DNA of 63,041 bases. Origin: Bacteroidota bacterium. Its GTDB lineage: Bacteria; Bacteroidota; Bacteroidia; Chitinophagales; Chitinophagaceae. Location of the stretch: contig CANHGW010000011.1 in the NCBI GenBank assembly GCA_947460175.1, forward strand, positions 1-63,041, written 5' to 3'. Of the stretch, positions 1 to 11,400 are shown in pieces; the first letter of the stretch is position 1, and every line of letters starts with the position of its first letter. The notes below the pieces were generated by a model, which saw nothing but the letters and a program-made list of their open reading frames with translations, was not told the origin of the DNA and did no database searches. The position numbers and the translations under genes were made by a program.

Positions 1-87
1 TACAAATCCACAGAGCTACACAGAGAAAACACTACAATTTAAAACAGAGAAATAGCATAAATGCAGAGAGTCACAGAGAGAAGCCTA
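1..87. repeat. 87-nt direct repeat, copy 1
   Basis: This 87-nt segment is repeated at 197-283 with about three mismatches. It is rich in CACAGAG words (for example cacagagctacacagagaa) and does not look coding. The same word family, in the opposite orientation (ctctgtgg), makes up the tandem array near 49.1-49.5 kb. The stretch 1-364 holds only these two repeats and AT-rich sequence, with no gene visible. Confidence 0.85.
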
Positions 88-196
88 TCACAAATTGTGA
101 TTTTTGTGTCGCAAATCAATTCACATTGGTATTATAGACTAAATTCTAATTTTAAAGCATCCAAATCATAATGCAACACGAAGTCAAACTGGTTAA

Positions 197-283
197 TACA
201 AATCCATAGAGCTACACAGAGAAAACACTACAATTTAACACAGAGAAATAGCATAAATGCAGAGAGTCACAGAGAAAAGCCTA
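197..283. repeat. 87-nt direct repeat, copy 2
   Basis: Second copy of the 87-nt CACAGAG-rich repeat found at 1-87, in the same orientation and separated from it by 109 nt. The differences are single substitutions (tccatag for tccacag, ttaacac for ttaaaac, agagaaa for agagaga). The copy sits downstream of the stop of the minus-strand gene ending at 365. Confidence 0.85.
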
Positions 284-364
284 GTTGTAAATAAAATAAA
301 TGAAATGAAAAAGAATCAAATACAAGTTAGCCATGGAGCTTTTCAATATTCAACTAAATAAAAA

Positions 365-2446
365 CTAATAATTTCCACTTCGCTTACGGATAAACCACTC
401 AATGCTTAAAAAGGCAATCAAGGCCGCAAATAGCCATTTCCAATTGATCAATGGATCGGTATTTACTGTGGAGCGAAGCATGGTTTTGACAGATTTATTA
501 GTCTTCAATTTTTCTTGAATACTCATTAAATTCGATGGATACACCAACTCGCCACCATAGTTTTTAGACAATTCATTCAACATACCAAAATCGGCCGTTG
601 TATTCACTTCTTCTATATTTTGTGCTATAATGGTAAAATTCCCGCCCGATGTTTGCGTTTTCCCATTGAACGATGTACTAGCAGTATAGCTATATTTTCC
701 AGCAGCTAGATTGCCTACATTTTGAGAATAAGAATTACTTTCTTTGTTCATTGTAAATGTAGACTTCTTATTGCTTTCATCTACAATATTCATTGTAACA
801 TCGGGTGTGTTGATTAATTCAAAATTTTCGTTGTATAATTCAGCATCGAAAACCACTGCTTCACTTTCCGAAAAAACCGATTTTTGCATCATGGTTCTGA
901 ACTGCCGTTTGTCTTGCTTTACAGAGAGATATTGAGCCGTTTTGAGAATATACTCATCTACAAGATTATGATTTTTATGTTGATTGTAATCATACATGCG
1001 CCATCGCCAAATGCCTTCTCCAGCAAGAACGCCTGTTTTTCCTCCACTACTTTGTTGCATAGCCCATAACGGATAGTTGGTGCCCACACTTCCAATTTGT
1101 TGTTTCATCAATACCTGCGTAGATAGTCCTGCAGTGAAATCGCCAAATGGTGTCGATAAAGGTGGTAATGACTTTACGGTATTGGCATTGTTAATCGTAA
1201 AGTATGAGAAATCGGTATTTAATACGCCTTGTACATCGTTTGATCCCATGCCTCGCGGGTTTATTTGCACGCATGTTTGACTTTTATTCAACAATGGAAT
1301 GGCCGATTGCGTTCCCACGACATACCAAAGTGAAATGCCCATTTTTTTGGCTTGATCTATCACACTACTTGCATTGTAAGAAACGGATGGTAGATTATGA
1401 AGTATGATTAAATTATAATCGTTGATACTCGTTTTCAATTTATCGGCAGTAGATACCTCTACTTTGTAATTTTTATTTTTGGTCAATGCTTCTTTTAATG
1501 CAAATACATCAGGATGTGGCGCATTGGCAAGAATGAGAATACTTTCCTTGCTATCCATCACTTCTACATATACATCTTGTGAGTTATTCGTTGTATTTTG
1601 CTCGCCATCTACTTTTGAAATATTTATCGTAAAGTGTTGAATACCAGCTACTTTGGCATCGAGTATTAATTCAATTGATTTAGAGAAACGATCGTCGCCA
1701 GCTGTGAAATTTTGTGAGGAAATAACTCGATTGGCAGTATGACTGAATACTGAAACTGTCAATGTATTTCCTTTGCATGCATAGGCCGATACGTCACTTC
1801 GGATTACAAATTGGTCGCCCAAGTACACAATTTTATTGGCAAAAACCCGAGCGACCAAAGCATCTTTTTGAACAGTCGTATCGCCAAGACCGATCGAGTA
1901 TAAAGTTCCTTTGTAAGGATATCCAATGGAAAGCGGTGAAATGCCTTTGTTGTAAATCCCATCCGACGCTAAAATAATACCACCTAAGTTTTCATTTTCG
2001 AGCGTGGTCATGAGTAGTTCCAAGGAACTTGCGATATCAGTACTTTGTTCGTTGTAATTGAATCGGAGGGTATCGGTCAATTCATTTCCGATGGAATATT
2101 CTTTGATTCGATAGTCTTTTTTTAATTCGTCTATTAGTTTATTGACATTGTTGCGATAGGCTATGCTGTCCGTTTTTTTGAAGGCAAATTTTTGGGAAGC
2201 TGAATTGTCTTGAACAAAAACAATCGTTGGCTTTTCTTCTTTGTTTTGAATATAACGAAGGATAGGAGCTAATAGTAGAAATGCCAATGTACTTACAGTC
2301 AAAAAGCGCAATGCAGTCACTAAGTAATACAACCATGGTTGAGGATAACTCGTGCTTTTTTTTCTGTATAGAAGAAATGTATAAAGTGCACCTGCCAATA
2401 TACAAAACAAGATAAACCAACTCGGGTATGTAAGTGAAAAATTCAA
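365..2446 (-). CDS. vWA-like (BatA-type) membrane protein
   Basis: A 693-aa integral membrane protein. Two hydrophobic segments (about residues 9-26 and 40-65) precede a soluble region that opens with D80-N-S-A-S84. This fits the DxSxS metal-site motif of von Willebrand factor A domains. The word ASDGIYNKG near residue 160 fits the second vWA strand. A last membrane segment lies near the C-terminus (about 672-687), followed by basic residues. Proteins with this layout are common in Bacteroidota and usually annotated only as vWA or BatA-like; the function is unknown. The start is TTG, because an in-frame stop lies upstream and no ATG is available. Its downstream side is the repeat-bearing 1-364 region. 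Confidence 0.7.
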   Translation of the reverse strand: MNFSLTYPSWFILFCILAGALYTFLLYRKKSTSYPQPWLYYLVTALRFLTVSTLAFLLLAPILRYIQNKEEKPTIVFVQDNSASQKFAFKKTDSIAYRNNVNKLIDELKKDYRIKEYSIGNELTDTLRFNYNEQSTDIASSLELLMTTLENENLGGIILASDGIYNKGISPLSIGYPYKGTLYSIGLGDTTVQKDALVARVFANKIVYLGDQFVIRSDVSAYACKGNTLTVSVFSHTANRVISSQNFTAGDDRFSKSIELILDAKVAGIQHFTINISKVDGEQNTTNNSQDVYVEVMDSKESILILANAPHPDVFALKEALTKNKNYKVEVSTADKLKTSINDYNLIILHNLPSVSYNASSVIDQAKKMGISLWYVVGTQSAIPLLNKSQTCVQINPRGMGSNDVQGVLNTDFSYFTINNANTVKSLPPLSTPFGDFTAGLSTQVLMKQQIGSVGTNYPLWAMQQSSGGKTGVLAGEGIWRWRMYDYNQHKNHNLVDEYILKTAQYLSVKQDKRQFRTMMQKSVFSESEAVVFDAELYNENFELINTPDVTMNIVDESNKKSTFTMNKESNSYSQNVGNLAAGKYSYTASTSFNGKTQTSGGNFTIIAQNIEEVNTTADFGMLNELSKNYGGELVYPSNLMSIQEKLKTNKSVKTMLRSTVNTDPLINWKWLFAALIAFLSIEWFIRKRSGNY

Positions 2447-2533
2447 TTCGTGTAGAAAGGTGTAAATATAGTCTAATGTGACTTATTTAATTGTGAATCA
2501 TTTTATAAAAAAGGAATAAAATTCTGTTGTTAA

Positions 2534-3025
2534 TTATGAAATATTTTCCCATAAAGTGTCTATAGAATTTGAAAAGACAATATCATTTGAATAAGTGCAA
2601 GGAATCCAACTCCCTTCTTCTATTTCTGATTCTAATTGAGATTTATCCCAGCCACAATAGCCAAGATAAAACCGAACATCATTTTCTGATAAAATGCCTA
2701 GATTAATATACTTCACAGCTTCTTCAAAATTTCCACCCCAATAAATTGAATCAGTAATACGTTTTCCGCCATCTATTATGTCTGGTCGACTATGTATAAA
2801 GAAGAGTTTTTCTTGTTCCATGGGGCCACCGATATTCAGCGGGAAAGGGATTGATGCTTGGAATTCAACCAATTCATTGAAAACACGAGGTGATTGTTTG
2901 TTTAAAACCACACCCCAAGCGCCCTCAGTATCAGTTTCACAAATGAATACAACTGTATTTATGAAGTTAGTATCATTCATCGTAGCACTACTTTTTATAA
3001 GAGTGCCTGCGTTTACTTGAATCAT
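2534..3025 (-). CDS. YqgE/AlgH family protein (paralog 1)
   Basis: A 163-aa member of the YqgE/AlgH (UPF0301) family. Family landmarks seen are the N-terminal region ending GWGVVLN-like (GAWGVVLNKQ), NIGGPMEQEKLFFIHS, SIYWGGNFEEA and FYLGYCGWDKSQLE. The biochemical function of the family is unsettled; AlgH was named from alginate regulation in Pseudomonas. It lies just downstream of adk and obgE on the same strand, with a 49-nt gap to obgE. A second, diverged copy is encoded at 27533-28111. Family assignment is firm; function is not. Confidence 0.9.
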   Translation of the reverse strand: MIQVNAGTLIKSSATMNDTNFINTVVFICETDTEGAWGVVLNKQSPRVFNELVEFQASIPFPLNIGGPMEQEKLFFIHSRPDIIDGGKRITDSIYWGGNFEEAVKYINLGILSENDVRFYLGYCGWDKSQLESEIEEGSWIPCTYSNDIVFSNSIDTLWENIS

Positions 3026-3074
3026 AGAGTAAATATACTAGGATGGGAATAAAAATTAATAAAAGGAATAAAAA

Positions 3075-4076
3075 TTATTCTACTTCTTCATTCAGCATAT
3101 TCCAAAGAATATCTTTCATTTCTGAAATACCAGTGTTTGAAACAGAAGAAATAAAATGGACAGGTACATCAGAGGGAAATTCCTTGCGAATTTCTGCTTT
3201 AAGCTCGTCATCAAGCATATCGCTTTTACTGATGGTGACAAGCATACGTTTATCCAATAAATCAGGATTGTAACATTCTAATTCATTCATTAAAATATCG
3301 TATTCTTTCTTATGATTTTCGCTATCAGCTGGTATCAAAACCAACAAAACAGGATTCCGTTCGATATGTCTTAAAAATCGATGTCCAAGGCCTTTACCTT
3401 CAGATGCGCCTTCAATAATACCTGGTAAATCAGCCACACAAAATGATTTGCCATCACGATATTCAACTATGCCTAAGTTAGGTGTCAAGGTTGTAAATGC
3501 ATAATTGGCTATTTTGGGTTTAGCTGCACTTATGACAGACAGTAAGGTTGATTTTCCTGCATTGGGGAAACCTACCAATCCTACATCAGCCAATATTTTT
3601 AACTCTACGACTTTCCATTCTTCAATGCCAGGTTCGCCGGGCTGTGCATAATCGGGTGCTTGGTTTGTAGCAGTTGCAAAATTACCATTGCCTTGTCCAC
3701 CACGACCACCTGGTACCCAAATCACCTCTTGTCCATCTTCGAGTATTTCTACTTCTACCTCGCCTGTAATTTCATTTTTTCCTACAGTGCCTAATGGAAC
3801 TTCTATCACAATATCATGACCAAATTTGCCACTACTGTTATTTTTCGAACCACGTTCGCCATCTTCAGCAATCATATTTTTATGATAGCGGAGATGAAGC
3901 AAGGTCCATAAATTTTTATTACCTCTTAAAATAATATGTCCGCCTCGGCCACCATTGCCTCCATCAGGACCGCCATTGGGTCTGAATTTTTCACGTAAAA
4001 AGTGTACGCAACCAGCGCCACCATGACCGGATTTACAAAACACACGTATATAATCTATAAAATTGTCTGCTTGCAA
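3075..4076 (-). CDS. obgE: Obg-family GTPase ObgE/CgtA
   Basis: A 333-aa Obg GTPase, which binds the 50S ribosomal subunit and acts in ribosome maturation and stress control. The N-terminal Obg fold shows its glycine-rich repeats ([13 protein letters not shown] at about 35-47, [11 protein letters not shown]). The GTPase domain follows, with P-loop [11 protein letters not shown] at about 165-175, switch region and DLPGI (G3). It ends soon after the G domain, so there is no C-terminal OCT domain, as in many Bacteroidota. It lies 35 nt downstream of adk on the same strand, so the two are probably co-transcribed. Confidence 0.96.
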   Translation of the reverse strand: MQADNFIDYIRVFCKSGHGGAGCVHFLREKFRPNGGPDGGNGGRGGHIILRGNKNLWTLLHLRYHKNMIAEDGERGSKNNSSGKFGHDIVIEVPLGTVGKNEITGEVEVEILEDGQEVIWVPGGRGGQGNGNFATATNQAPDYAQPGEPGIEEWKVVELKILADVGLVGFPNAGKSTLLSVISAAKPKIANYAFTTLTPNLGIVEYRDGKSFCVADLPGIIEGASEGKGLGHRFLRHIERNPVLLVLIPADSENHKKEYDILMNELECYNPDLLDKRMLVTISKSDMLDDELKAEIRKEFPSDVPVHFISSVSNTGISEMKDILWNMLNEEVE

Positions 4077-4111
4077 AATCGATTGGTTATTAAGTTATAT
4101 AAAGAAATGGA

Positions 4112-4687
4112 TTAATCTAATTTGGCATCAATCTCAGCGCACAATGCATTGAAAATTGAATCTACAGTGCCTTCACCTGGAATTTCTACAAGTTTTTCTT
4201 TGCCTTTGTAATAGTCGGCAACTGGAGATGTTTTTGCATGGTATTCTTTGATACGTTTTACGATTACATCTTCGTTATCATCACTACGACCCGATACTTC
4301 TCCACGAGAAATCAAGCGGCTTTTAAGTTCATCTTCACTCACCATCAAGCTCAATACAATATTGATAGGACTATTTTTAAACTCAAGTAAATTATCCAAT
4401 GCATCGGCTTGGGCTACAGTACGAGGAAATCCATCAAAAATAAAACCTTTAGCATCAGGTGTTGCATCTAATTTCGAACTGATCATTCCAATAACTACCT
4501 CATCAGGAACCAACATGCCTTGATCCATGTATTTTTTAGCTTCCACACCTAGGGGTGTTTCATTTGCAACTTCTGCGCGTAAAATATCACCTGTTGAGAT
4601 ATGAACTAACTGATACTTTTCAATAATATTGGTTGATTGTGTGCCTTTTCCACTACCTGGAGGTCCAAAAAGAACGAGATTAAACAT
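4112..4687 (-). CDS. adk: Adenylate kinase
   Basis: A 191-aa adenylate kinase that interconverts ATP + AMP and 2 ADP in the cytoplasm. The P-loop GPPGSGKGTQ is at residues 8-17. The AMP-binding word GFIFDGFPRT and the LID region SGRSDD follow. The LID is the short form without zinc-binding cysteines, which explains the length of about 190 aa. It is the first gene of an apparent adk-obgE-yqgE run on the minus strand, and a TAnnTTTG promoter element lies just upstream at 4711-4718. Confidence 0.96.
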   Translation of the reverse strand: MFNLVLFGPPGSGKGTQSTNIIEKYQLVHISTGDILRAEVANETPLGVEAKKYMDQGMLVPDEVVIGMISSKLDATPDAKGFIFDGFPRTVAQADALDNLLEFKNSPINIVLSLMVSEDELKSRLISRGEVSGRSDDNEDVIVKRIKEYHAKTSPVADYYKGKEKLVEIPGEGTVDSIFNALCAEIDAKLD

Positions 4688-4710
4688 GCTGAGTAATAAT
4701 TTTGAGAGCG

Positions 4711-4718
4711 CAAATATA
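4711..4718 (-). promoter_or_regulatory. Predicted -7 box (TATATTTG) of adk
   Basis: On the minus strand the sequence reads TATATTTG, matching the Bacteroidota sigma-A -7 consensus TAnnTTTG, about 23 nt before the adk ATG. No clear -33 TTTG at the usual 19-21 nt spacing was found, so this rests on the -7 element alone. Confidence 0.45.
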
Positions 4719-4952
4719 CTAAAACCATATTGAATATTGCTAAACCAATTCGAATGGATACTATTTCTTAACCAAAATATATATAATTAGCAGGATATAG
4801 TTAGAATAGTAACTTGATATGTAGCTTCTGTTGTAAATTCGCTTTTTATTAAAAAATTAAACAAGAGAGCTCATTCAGTTGAAATTAAAATAGGATTTCT
4901 AAATTTAAATTTCAATAGTTTGAGAAACTTAATCAAATAGAACAATATTCAA

Positions 4953-6506
4953 ATGGCTGAAAAGAAAGTAATGTTAGACTCTGGGATAGAAATAGATCCA
5001 CTATATACCAAGGCAGATGTAAAACCAGAATTGCCAGGGCAATTTCCATATACACGTGGCGTGCATGAAGGTATGTATCGCGATAAACCTTGGACTATGC
5101 GTCAGTATGCAGGTTTTAGTACACCCGAAGAATCAAATGCTCGATATCATTTTTTGCTCAATCAAGGAGTAACTGGCTTGAGTGTGGCGTTTGATTTGCC
5201 TACTCAAATTGGTTATGATAGTGATGATCCCTTGGCGAATGGTGAAGTAGGAAAGGTAGGAGTAGCCATAGATTCAATTGAAGATATGGAACGATTATTC
5301 AAAGGAATTAACCTTGAAAATGTAAGTACTTCTATGACGATCAATGCGAGTGGATTCATATTATTGGCTCTTTATATAGCATTGGCCAAACGACAAGGCG
5401 CTGATATTAAAAAAATAGCAGGAACCATCCAAAATGATATTCTAAAAGAATATGCAGCACGTGGTACTTATATCTATCCTCCCAAACCGAGTATGCGGTT
5501 AATAACCGATATTTTTGAATATTGTAGTAAGGAAGTGCCTAAATGGAATACCATATCAATTTCAGGATATCATATACGCGAAGCTGGAAGTACGGCTGTG
5601 CAAGAGTTAGCATTTACATTGGCCAATGGTAAGGCCTATTTGAAAGCAGCCATTGAAAAAGGATTGGATATCAATGTATTTGCAAAACGATTATCGTTTT
5701 TCTTCAATGCGCACAATCACTTATTTGAAGAAGTAGCCAAATTCAGAGCAGCTCGTCGTATTTGGGCCAACATTACTAAAGACTTAGGCGCTACAAGTCC
5801 TGATGCACAGAAATTGCGATTTCATACGCAAACAGGCGGTAGTACGTTGACTGCACAACAGCCTATGAATAATATTGTACGTGTTACAATTCAAACACTT
5901 GCTGCAACCTTAGGAGGTACACAAAGTTTGCATACCAACGGATTTGATGAAGCGTTGAGTTTGCCTACAGAACAAGCTGCTTCTATTGCTTTACGTACGC
6001 AACAAATAGTTGCAGAAGAAAGTGGAATTTGTGATACCGTAGATCCATTTGCAGGTAGTTACTATATCGAAACATTGACCAATAAAGTAGAAGAAGAAGC
6101 CTTGAATTTGATAGGAAAAATAGATGCCATGGGTGGTGCTGTGGATGCTATAGAGCAAGGATTTATACAAGAACAAATTGCAGCATCAAGCTATAAATAT
6201 ACCCAAGCCATTGAACGTAACGAAAAGATCATTGTAGGTGTCAACAAATATCAAAGCAAAGAAATGAGTAAAACGCCTATCATGAAAATAGACGATTCGA
6301 TTCAAAAAATGCAAGTAGATCGCTTGACACAATTTAAACAAAACCGTGATCAAGATAAGGTGAAACAAATGCTGAATTTGATAATCGAAAAATCATCAAG
6401 CTCAGAAAACCTAATGCCTATAGTGATAGAAGCAGTAGAAGCACATTGTACATTGGGTGAAATTGCCCATGCATTGCGAAGTGTTTGGGGAGAATACCGA
6501 GCTTAA
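4953..6506 (+). CDS. Methylmalonyl-CoA mutase, catalytic subunit (no B12 domain)
   Basis: A 517-aa acyl-CoA mutase large subunit made of the TIM-barrel catalytic domain only. Known mutases of this type convert (R)-methylmalonyl-CoA to succinyl-CoA with adenosylcobalamin. The residues that set methylmalonyl specificity in the Propionibacterium enzyme (Tyr89, Arg207, His244) appear conserved as Tyr52 ([10 protein letters not shown]), Arg170 ([10 protein letters not shown]) and His207 ([10 protein letters not shown]). This argues against isobutyryl-CoA mutase, which has Phe and Gln at the first two. The usual Y-x-T-M word before that site is H38-E-G-M41 here, a deviation in a substrate-binding loop. 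The protein ends near residue 517, so it needs a separate cobalamin subunit; a matching one is encoded at 31404-31811. Confidence 0.88.
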   Translation: MAEKKVMLDSGIEIDPLYTKADVKPELPGQFPYTRGVHEGMYRDKPWTMRQYAGFSTPEESNARYHFLLNQGVTGLSVAFDLPTQIGYDSDDPLANGEVGKVGVAIDSIEDMERLFKGINLENVSTSMTINASGFILLALYIALAKRQGADIKKIAGTIQNDILKEYAARGTYIYPPKPSMRLITDIFEYCSKEVPKWNTISISGYHIREAGSTAVQELAFTLANGKAYLKAAIEKGLDINVFAKRLSFFFNAHNHLFEEVAKFRAARRIWANITKDLGATSPDAQKLRFHTQTGGSTLTAQQPMNNIVRVTIQTLAATLGGTQSLHTNGFDEALSLPTEQAASIALRTQQIVAEESGICDTVDPFAGSYYIETLTNKVEEEALNLIGKIDAMGGAVDAIEQGFIQEQIAASSYKYTQAIERNEKIIVGVNKYQSKEMSKTPIMKIDDSIQKMQVDRLTQFKQNRDQDKVKQMLNLIIEKSSSSENLMPIVIEAVEAHCTLGEIAHALRSVWGEYRA

Positions 6507-6517
6507 GATTTAGTTTT

Positions 6518-7219
6518 TTAATTAAAAATTTTATACACCTCATCCTCGTAACTTCGACCTATAGGTAGTTCAATCATTTTATCTTCTGCGTGGATAAATA
6601 TCATTCGATTGCGAATGTGACTAATACGTGTTACAGGTATGATATACGATCGATGTACACGAATGAAATCAGCGCTTGATAATCGTTCACTTAAATTTTT
6701 CAACGTAATTCGAGCTACGACTGGTTTTTGATTTTCCAAATGAAATTTTACATAATCATTTAAACCTTCTAGGTAAATAATATCGGTCAATTTGATTTTA
6801 ACTAGACTGTAATCAGCTCGAATAAAGATGTAAGGTTGTTTCGTTTTTTCGGTGCTATTGGTATAGTTGTAAAACTCATATGCTTTAGCAACTGCCTGCT
6901 GAAAACGTTCTAAAGTAAATGGTTTTAATAAAAAGTCAACCGCATTTAAATTGAAACCTTCAACGGCATATTCACTAAAAGCAGTTGTGAAAATAACCAT
7001 AACTTCTTTATCAATGGATTTGAAAAAATCAATACCTGAAATGGATGGCATTTGAATATCCAAAAAAATCAAATCAACTGGAAAATTGTTGATATATTTC
7101 AATGCATCATTGGGTTTAGAAAACGTTTTTTCCAACGAAACTTGATCGCTTTCACTACAAAAATTTTCAATAATTTTGAGTGCTAATGGTTCGTCATCGA
7201 GGGCAATGGCTTTGATCAT
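6518..7219 (-). CDS. LytTR-family response regulator
   Basis: A 233-aa response regulator. The N-terminal receiver domain shows the acidic pair (LDDEPLA), the phospho-acceptor region LIFLDIQMPSISG (Asp about 54) and the lysine in FLLKPF. The C-terminal LytTR DNA-binding domain holds IIYLEGLNDYVKF and FIRVHRSYII. Its ATG overlaps the TGA of the kinase at 7216-8250 (ATGA), so the two form a co-translated LytS/LytR-type pair. The 3' end faces the mutase gene with an 11-nt gap. The target genes are not evident from the sequence. Confidence 0.93.
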   Translation of the reverse strand: MIKAIALDDEPLALKIIENFCSESDQVSLEKTFSKPNDALKYINNFPVDLIFLDIQMPSISGIDFFKSIDKEVMVIFTTAFSEYAVEGFNLNAVDFLLKPFTLERFQQAVAKAYEFYNYTNSTEKTKQPYIFIRADYSLVKIKLTDIIYLEGLNDYVKFHLENQKPVVARITLKNLSERLSSADFIRVHRSYIIPVTRISHIRNRMIFIHAEDKMIELPIGRSYEDEVYKIFN

Positions 7220-8250
7220 ATAATATTAATTTTAAGGGTGACCGCAAAGCTATGTTCTTTGTCTTCAATTGAAAGATGATGCTTATTGGGATAAATAAGT
7301 TGTAATTGTTTTTTACTGTTTTCCAATCCAAATCCTGTACGTTGCTCAGGATTATTGATATGAGGTACTTTTAAATTAAAAACATGCATGTACAAATTTT
7401 CTTCACTTACACTAATTTGAATATCAATTTGAGAAGCAGTTTCGGGATTCACACCATGTTTGAACGCATTCTCTATAAATGGCAATAAAACCAAAGGGGC
7501 AATTTCTTTATTTTCAGTTTCGCCTGTAAATGAATAATTAACGATGGCTGTATCATCCAATCGTATTTTTTGTAATTCAATATAGCTATTGATGTATATC
7601 ATTTCCTTGTCCAAAGGTACAAAACGTTGTGCAGCTTCACTAATCACGTAGCGCATCATGCTAGATAATTTTACAATTGCTGTAGGTGTATGGTCCGATT
7701 TTACAATGGCTAATGAATAAATACTGTTTAAGGTATTGAATAAAAAATGAGGATTAATTTGAGCTTTCAAATAGGCCAATTCTGAATTTAATTTGTCTTG
7801 CAAGGACTCTTTTAATTTGGCATTGATACGGATAGCTAGTGTGCCAAAAAGGATACCAGCAAATAAAAAAAGATATCGATTGAGATCATAAAAATATGAT
7901 TTAGTCACTTGCATTCGTTCAATTGCACTAGAGTTCAAAATACTTTCTCGATAATATGAAATGGCATCTGAAAAAATAAGTGATGGAAAGATTAATATTA
8001 AAAGGCAAGTGAGAATTAATATCAATGCATATTGCAAATATTTTTTTTCAAAATAATAGCGATCGATTAAATAATAATAATTGGCGTAAAAAAATAATAT
8101 CAATAAACTGTAACTAAGGAAATCACGAAGTGCAAGTGGATTTGTATAAGCCTCTACAGAAAAAAATGGCAAAGGTGAAAATAAGATAGGAAGCATCAAA
8201 AACAATGCACATCCGATTAAGTGAATATATATGGGAGTTTCTTTATTCAT
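7216..8250 (-). CDS. LytS/YehU-type sensor histidine kinase
   Basis: A 344-aa membrane histidine kinase. Four hydrophobic segments lie in the first 140 residues, and no large extracellular sensor domain is visible. The kinase core is the LytS-type family: the phosphorylated His is in AQINPHFLFNTLNSI, and the ATP-binding N-box is VLLPFIENAFKHGV, with a G-rich RTGFGLENSKKQL near the C-terminus. It is the first gene of a two-gene unit with the LytTR regulator and overlaps it by 4 nt. Confidence 0.92.
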   Translation of the reverse strand: MNKETPIYIHLIGCALFLMLPILFSPLPFFSVEAYTNPLALRDFLSYSLLILFFYANYYYLIDRYYFEKKYLQYALILILTCLLILIFPSLIFSDAISYYRESILNSSAIERMQVTKSYFYDLNRYLFLFAGILFGTLAIRINAKLKESLQDKLNSELAYLKAQINPHFLFNTLNSIYSLAIVKSDHTPTAIVKLSSMMRYVISEAAQRFVPLDKEMIYINSYIELQKIRLDDTAIVNYSFTGETENKEIAPLVLLPFIENAFKHGVNPETASQIDIQISVSEENLYMHVFNLKVPHINNPEQRTGFGLENSKKQLQLIYPNKHHLSIEDKEHSFAVTLKINII

Positions 8251-8420
8251 GAAGTATCAAGGTTAAAACTATTGTTTTATTGTTATCAACGCAATTAATT
8301 GAGATGATATTATTTTTTTTGTCGGTTTCGAAATCTCACATTCTTACAAATCTTATCTAAATCTGTTGAATGATATACAATATTCTTAATTTTAGCCGTT
8401 AATATATAATATCAGTTTCA

Positions 8421-11400
8421 TTGTCGGCAAAGTATTTTTTTATTTTTCTCGGGTTATTAATAGTTTGTAGCATTGCCTATGGACAAAATAATGATGTTAG
8501 GAATCTTAGAATTAAAACAATTCCGATTTTTACTGATACAATCCGAATAGATTCTCTTACCATAGTACCTTCTTCACTTTCTATCATTGGTGTAGAACCT
8601 GGCGATTATTATATGGATTATTTTAAAAGTCGATTTGTATGGATTCATCCACCTTCCAAGGATAGTATTCAACTTGCTTATCGGGTTTTCCCTTTTTCAA
8701 TTTCGCAAAAGTATGCACACAAGGATTTAGGTGTAATAGAAAATAATTTTATTATCAAACCTTATTACTATAATGCTACAGATGTAATCAAAAATAATCA
8801 AGCGTTTATCGATTTTGGTAGTGTAGATTATGCAGGTAGCTTTGGTAGGGCCTTGTCATTTGGAAATAGTCAAGACGTTGTATTGAATTCGCAATTTAAT
8901 TTGCAATTAGAAGGTGATTTAGGTGATAGCATTCGACTCACAGGTGCCATTACCGACAATACGATTCCATTTCAGCCAGAAGGAAATACACAAAAACTTC
9001 AAGAATTTGATCGGGTCTTTATTCAATTAAAACGAAAAAAGGCATCACTTATCGTAGGTGATTATGATATTAAACGACCAGCAGGGTATTTTATGAATTT
9101 CTATAAACGAGTTCAAGGTGGTTTTGTATCTACAACTGTAAAAACATCGGCCAAGGGTGAGAATAAAGTAGGTTTTGGTGCTTCATTGGCAAAAGGAAAA
9201 TTTGTAAGAAATAAATTAGTTGCATTAGAAGGTAATCAAGGACCTTACAAATTGTCGGGACCGAATGGTGAACAATTCTTTGTTGTATTAGCAGGAACCG
9301 AGCGAGTTTATATAGATGGCAATATCATGAGTCGAGGAGAAGGACAAGACTACATCATTGATTACAATACTGCAGAAGTTACGTTCATGCCTCGGCGAAT
9401 TATTACCAAGGATTTACGTATCACAGTTGAATTTGAATTTTCGGATCGAAATTATCTCAATTCTCTTTTTTATCTGAATGACGAATGGAAAGTCAATGAT
9501 CGATTACAATTAAGATTCAATGCTTATTCTAATCAAGATGCCAAGAATCAATCTGTTCAACAATCACTCGATTCCTCTCAAAAATATTTTTTATCAACTA
9601 TTGGCGATAGTATTCAATTTGCATTGTATCCCAGTGCTCGATTTGAAGATACATTTAGCAACAATAAAATTTTATATAAAAAAATAGATACTCTTGTAAG
9701 TTCAGTTGTATACCAACAAGTTTTTGTGTTTTCGACCAATCCAGATAGTGCAAAATACTCAGTTGCATTTACCTATGTAGGTCAGGGTATGGGCAATTAT
9801 TTACAGTCAATCAATAGCGCCAATGGAAGAGTGTACGAATGGCGAGCGCCCTTGAATGGTATTCGACAAGGTGATTATGAACCTGTAACTGTATTGGTAA
9901 CACCCAAAAAACAACAAATGTATTCAGTCGGTGCTACCTATCTATTGGATTCAGCAAAGGTGTTGACAGTAGAAGCTGCCTTGTCCAATTATGATCCGAA
10001 TACCTTTTCGAAAATCCATAATAATACACACAATGGATTTGCAACCAAGATCAACTATGATGAAACACGAAACATCAGTTCTAAAAATGAAATTAGTTTG
10101 ACTACAAATGTGAATTATGAATTTGTACAAGATCGTTTTAGAGCACTCGAACGATTTCGTAATGTAGAATTTGCAAGAGATTGGAATATTACTTCCACAG
10201 AATCATTGCAAAATGAGCATTTGGGGAATGTGCAAGTAGCACTTCAAAAAAATAAGTTAGGCAAAATTGATTATCGTTTTGGTACATATTTGAGAGGTGA
10301 ACAATTTACAGGAACACAACATGTAGCGAGTATTTCAGGAAGTAAAAAAGGATATAGACTCCTGATGAGAGGAGATTTGATGCAACAAAAATCACTTTTG
10401 ACAAAGAGTCAATTCTACAGACCTTATCTTGAATTTGAAAAGCAATTTTCGAAAATGAATCAATTGACCATAGGTAGCCGATATTTATTAGAACATAATC
10501 TATTGAAAAATACATTATCTGATTCATTGAATCAAACTGCTTTTTCTTTTGATGCACTTTCATTTTATTTAAAAAACAATCCGAGTCATGCCAATAATTT
10601 CAATGCAGAATATACACTTCGAAGAGATAGGGCTGTGAAAAATAATGTATTTGCTCAAAGTACCTTAGGGCATACGTTTGCACTTACAACAAATGTCACA
10701 TCGATTAAAAATCATGATATACGACTTACGGGAGCCTATAGAATATTATCAATAACAGACTCTACAATAACTCCATTAAAGCCCGATGAAAGTTTACTTG
10801 GTCGAATGGAATATAATTTTTCTTTTTTTAAAGGTTTACTATCAGGAAATGTTTTGTACGAACTCGGTTCAGGACAGGAATTGAAACGTGAGTTTACCTA
10901 TGTTCAAGTACCTGCTGGACAAGGTTTGTATGTATGGCGCGATTACAATAGCGATAATCTTAAACAGCTCAATGAGTTTGAATTGGCTATTTTTCCCGAT
11001 GAGAAATTATATATCAAAGTTTTTACTCCCACCAATCAATATGTAAAAGCGAAGTATTCACTTTACAATCAATCCATTTCGTTGAATCCTAAATCATTGT
11101 TGAATCAGTCTGATTTAAAAGGGATAAAAAAAATTATTTCAATGATTAATTTGCAATCTGCCATACAACTCAATAATCGGTTTATAGGAAAAGAAGGTAT
11201 TAGTCAATACAATCCTTTTATTAAACAATTTGAAGATAGCTTGCTAATCAACAATTCATCTTCCATCATGAATTCAATATTTCTGAATCGATTTAGCAAT
11301 AAATGGGGACTCGACTATATTAATACACTCAATGGAGGTAAAACCTTGTTGAATTATGGGATTGATTCAAGACGTATAGCTGAAAATCAATTACGAGGCA

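Noticed and set aside
744-1977. Several plus-strand open frames of 60-70 codons
   Set aside because: They are antisense to the vWA-like membrane protein and show no start, motif or codon pattern of their own.
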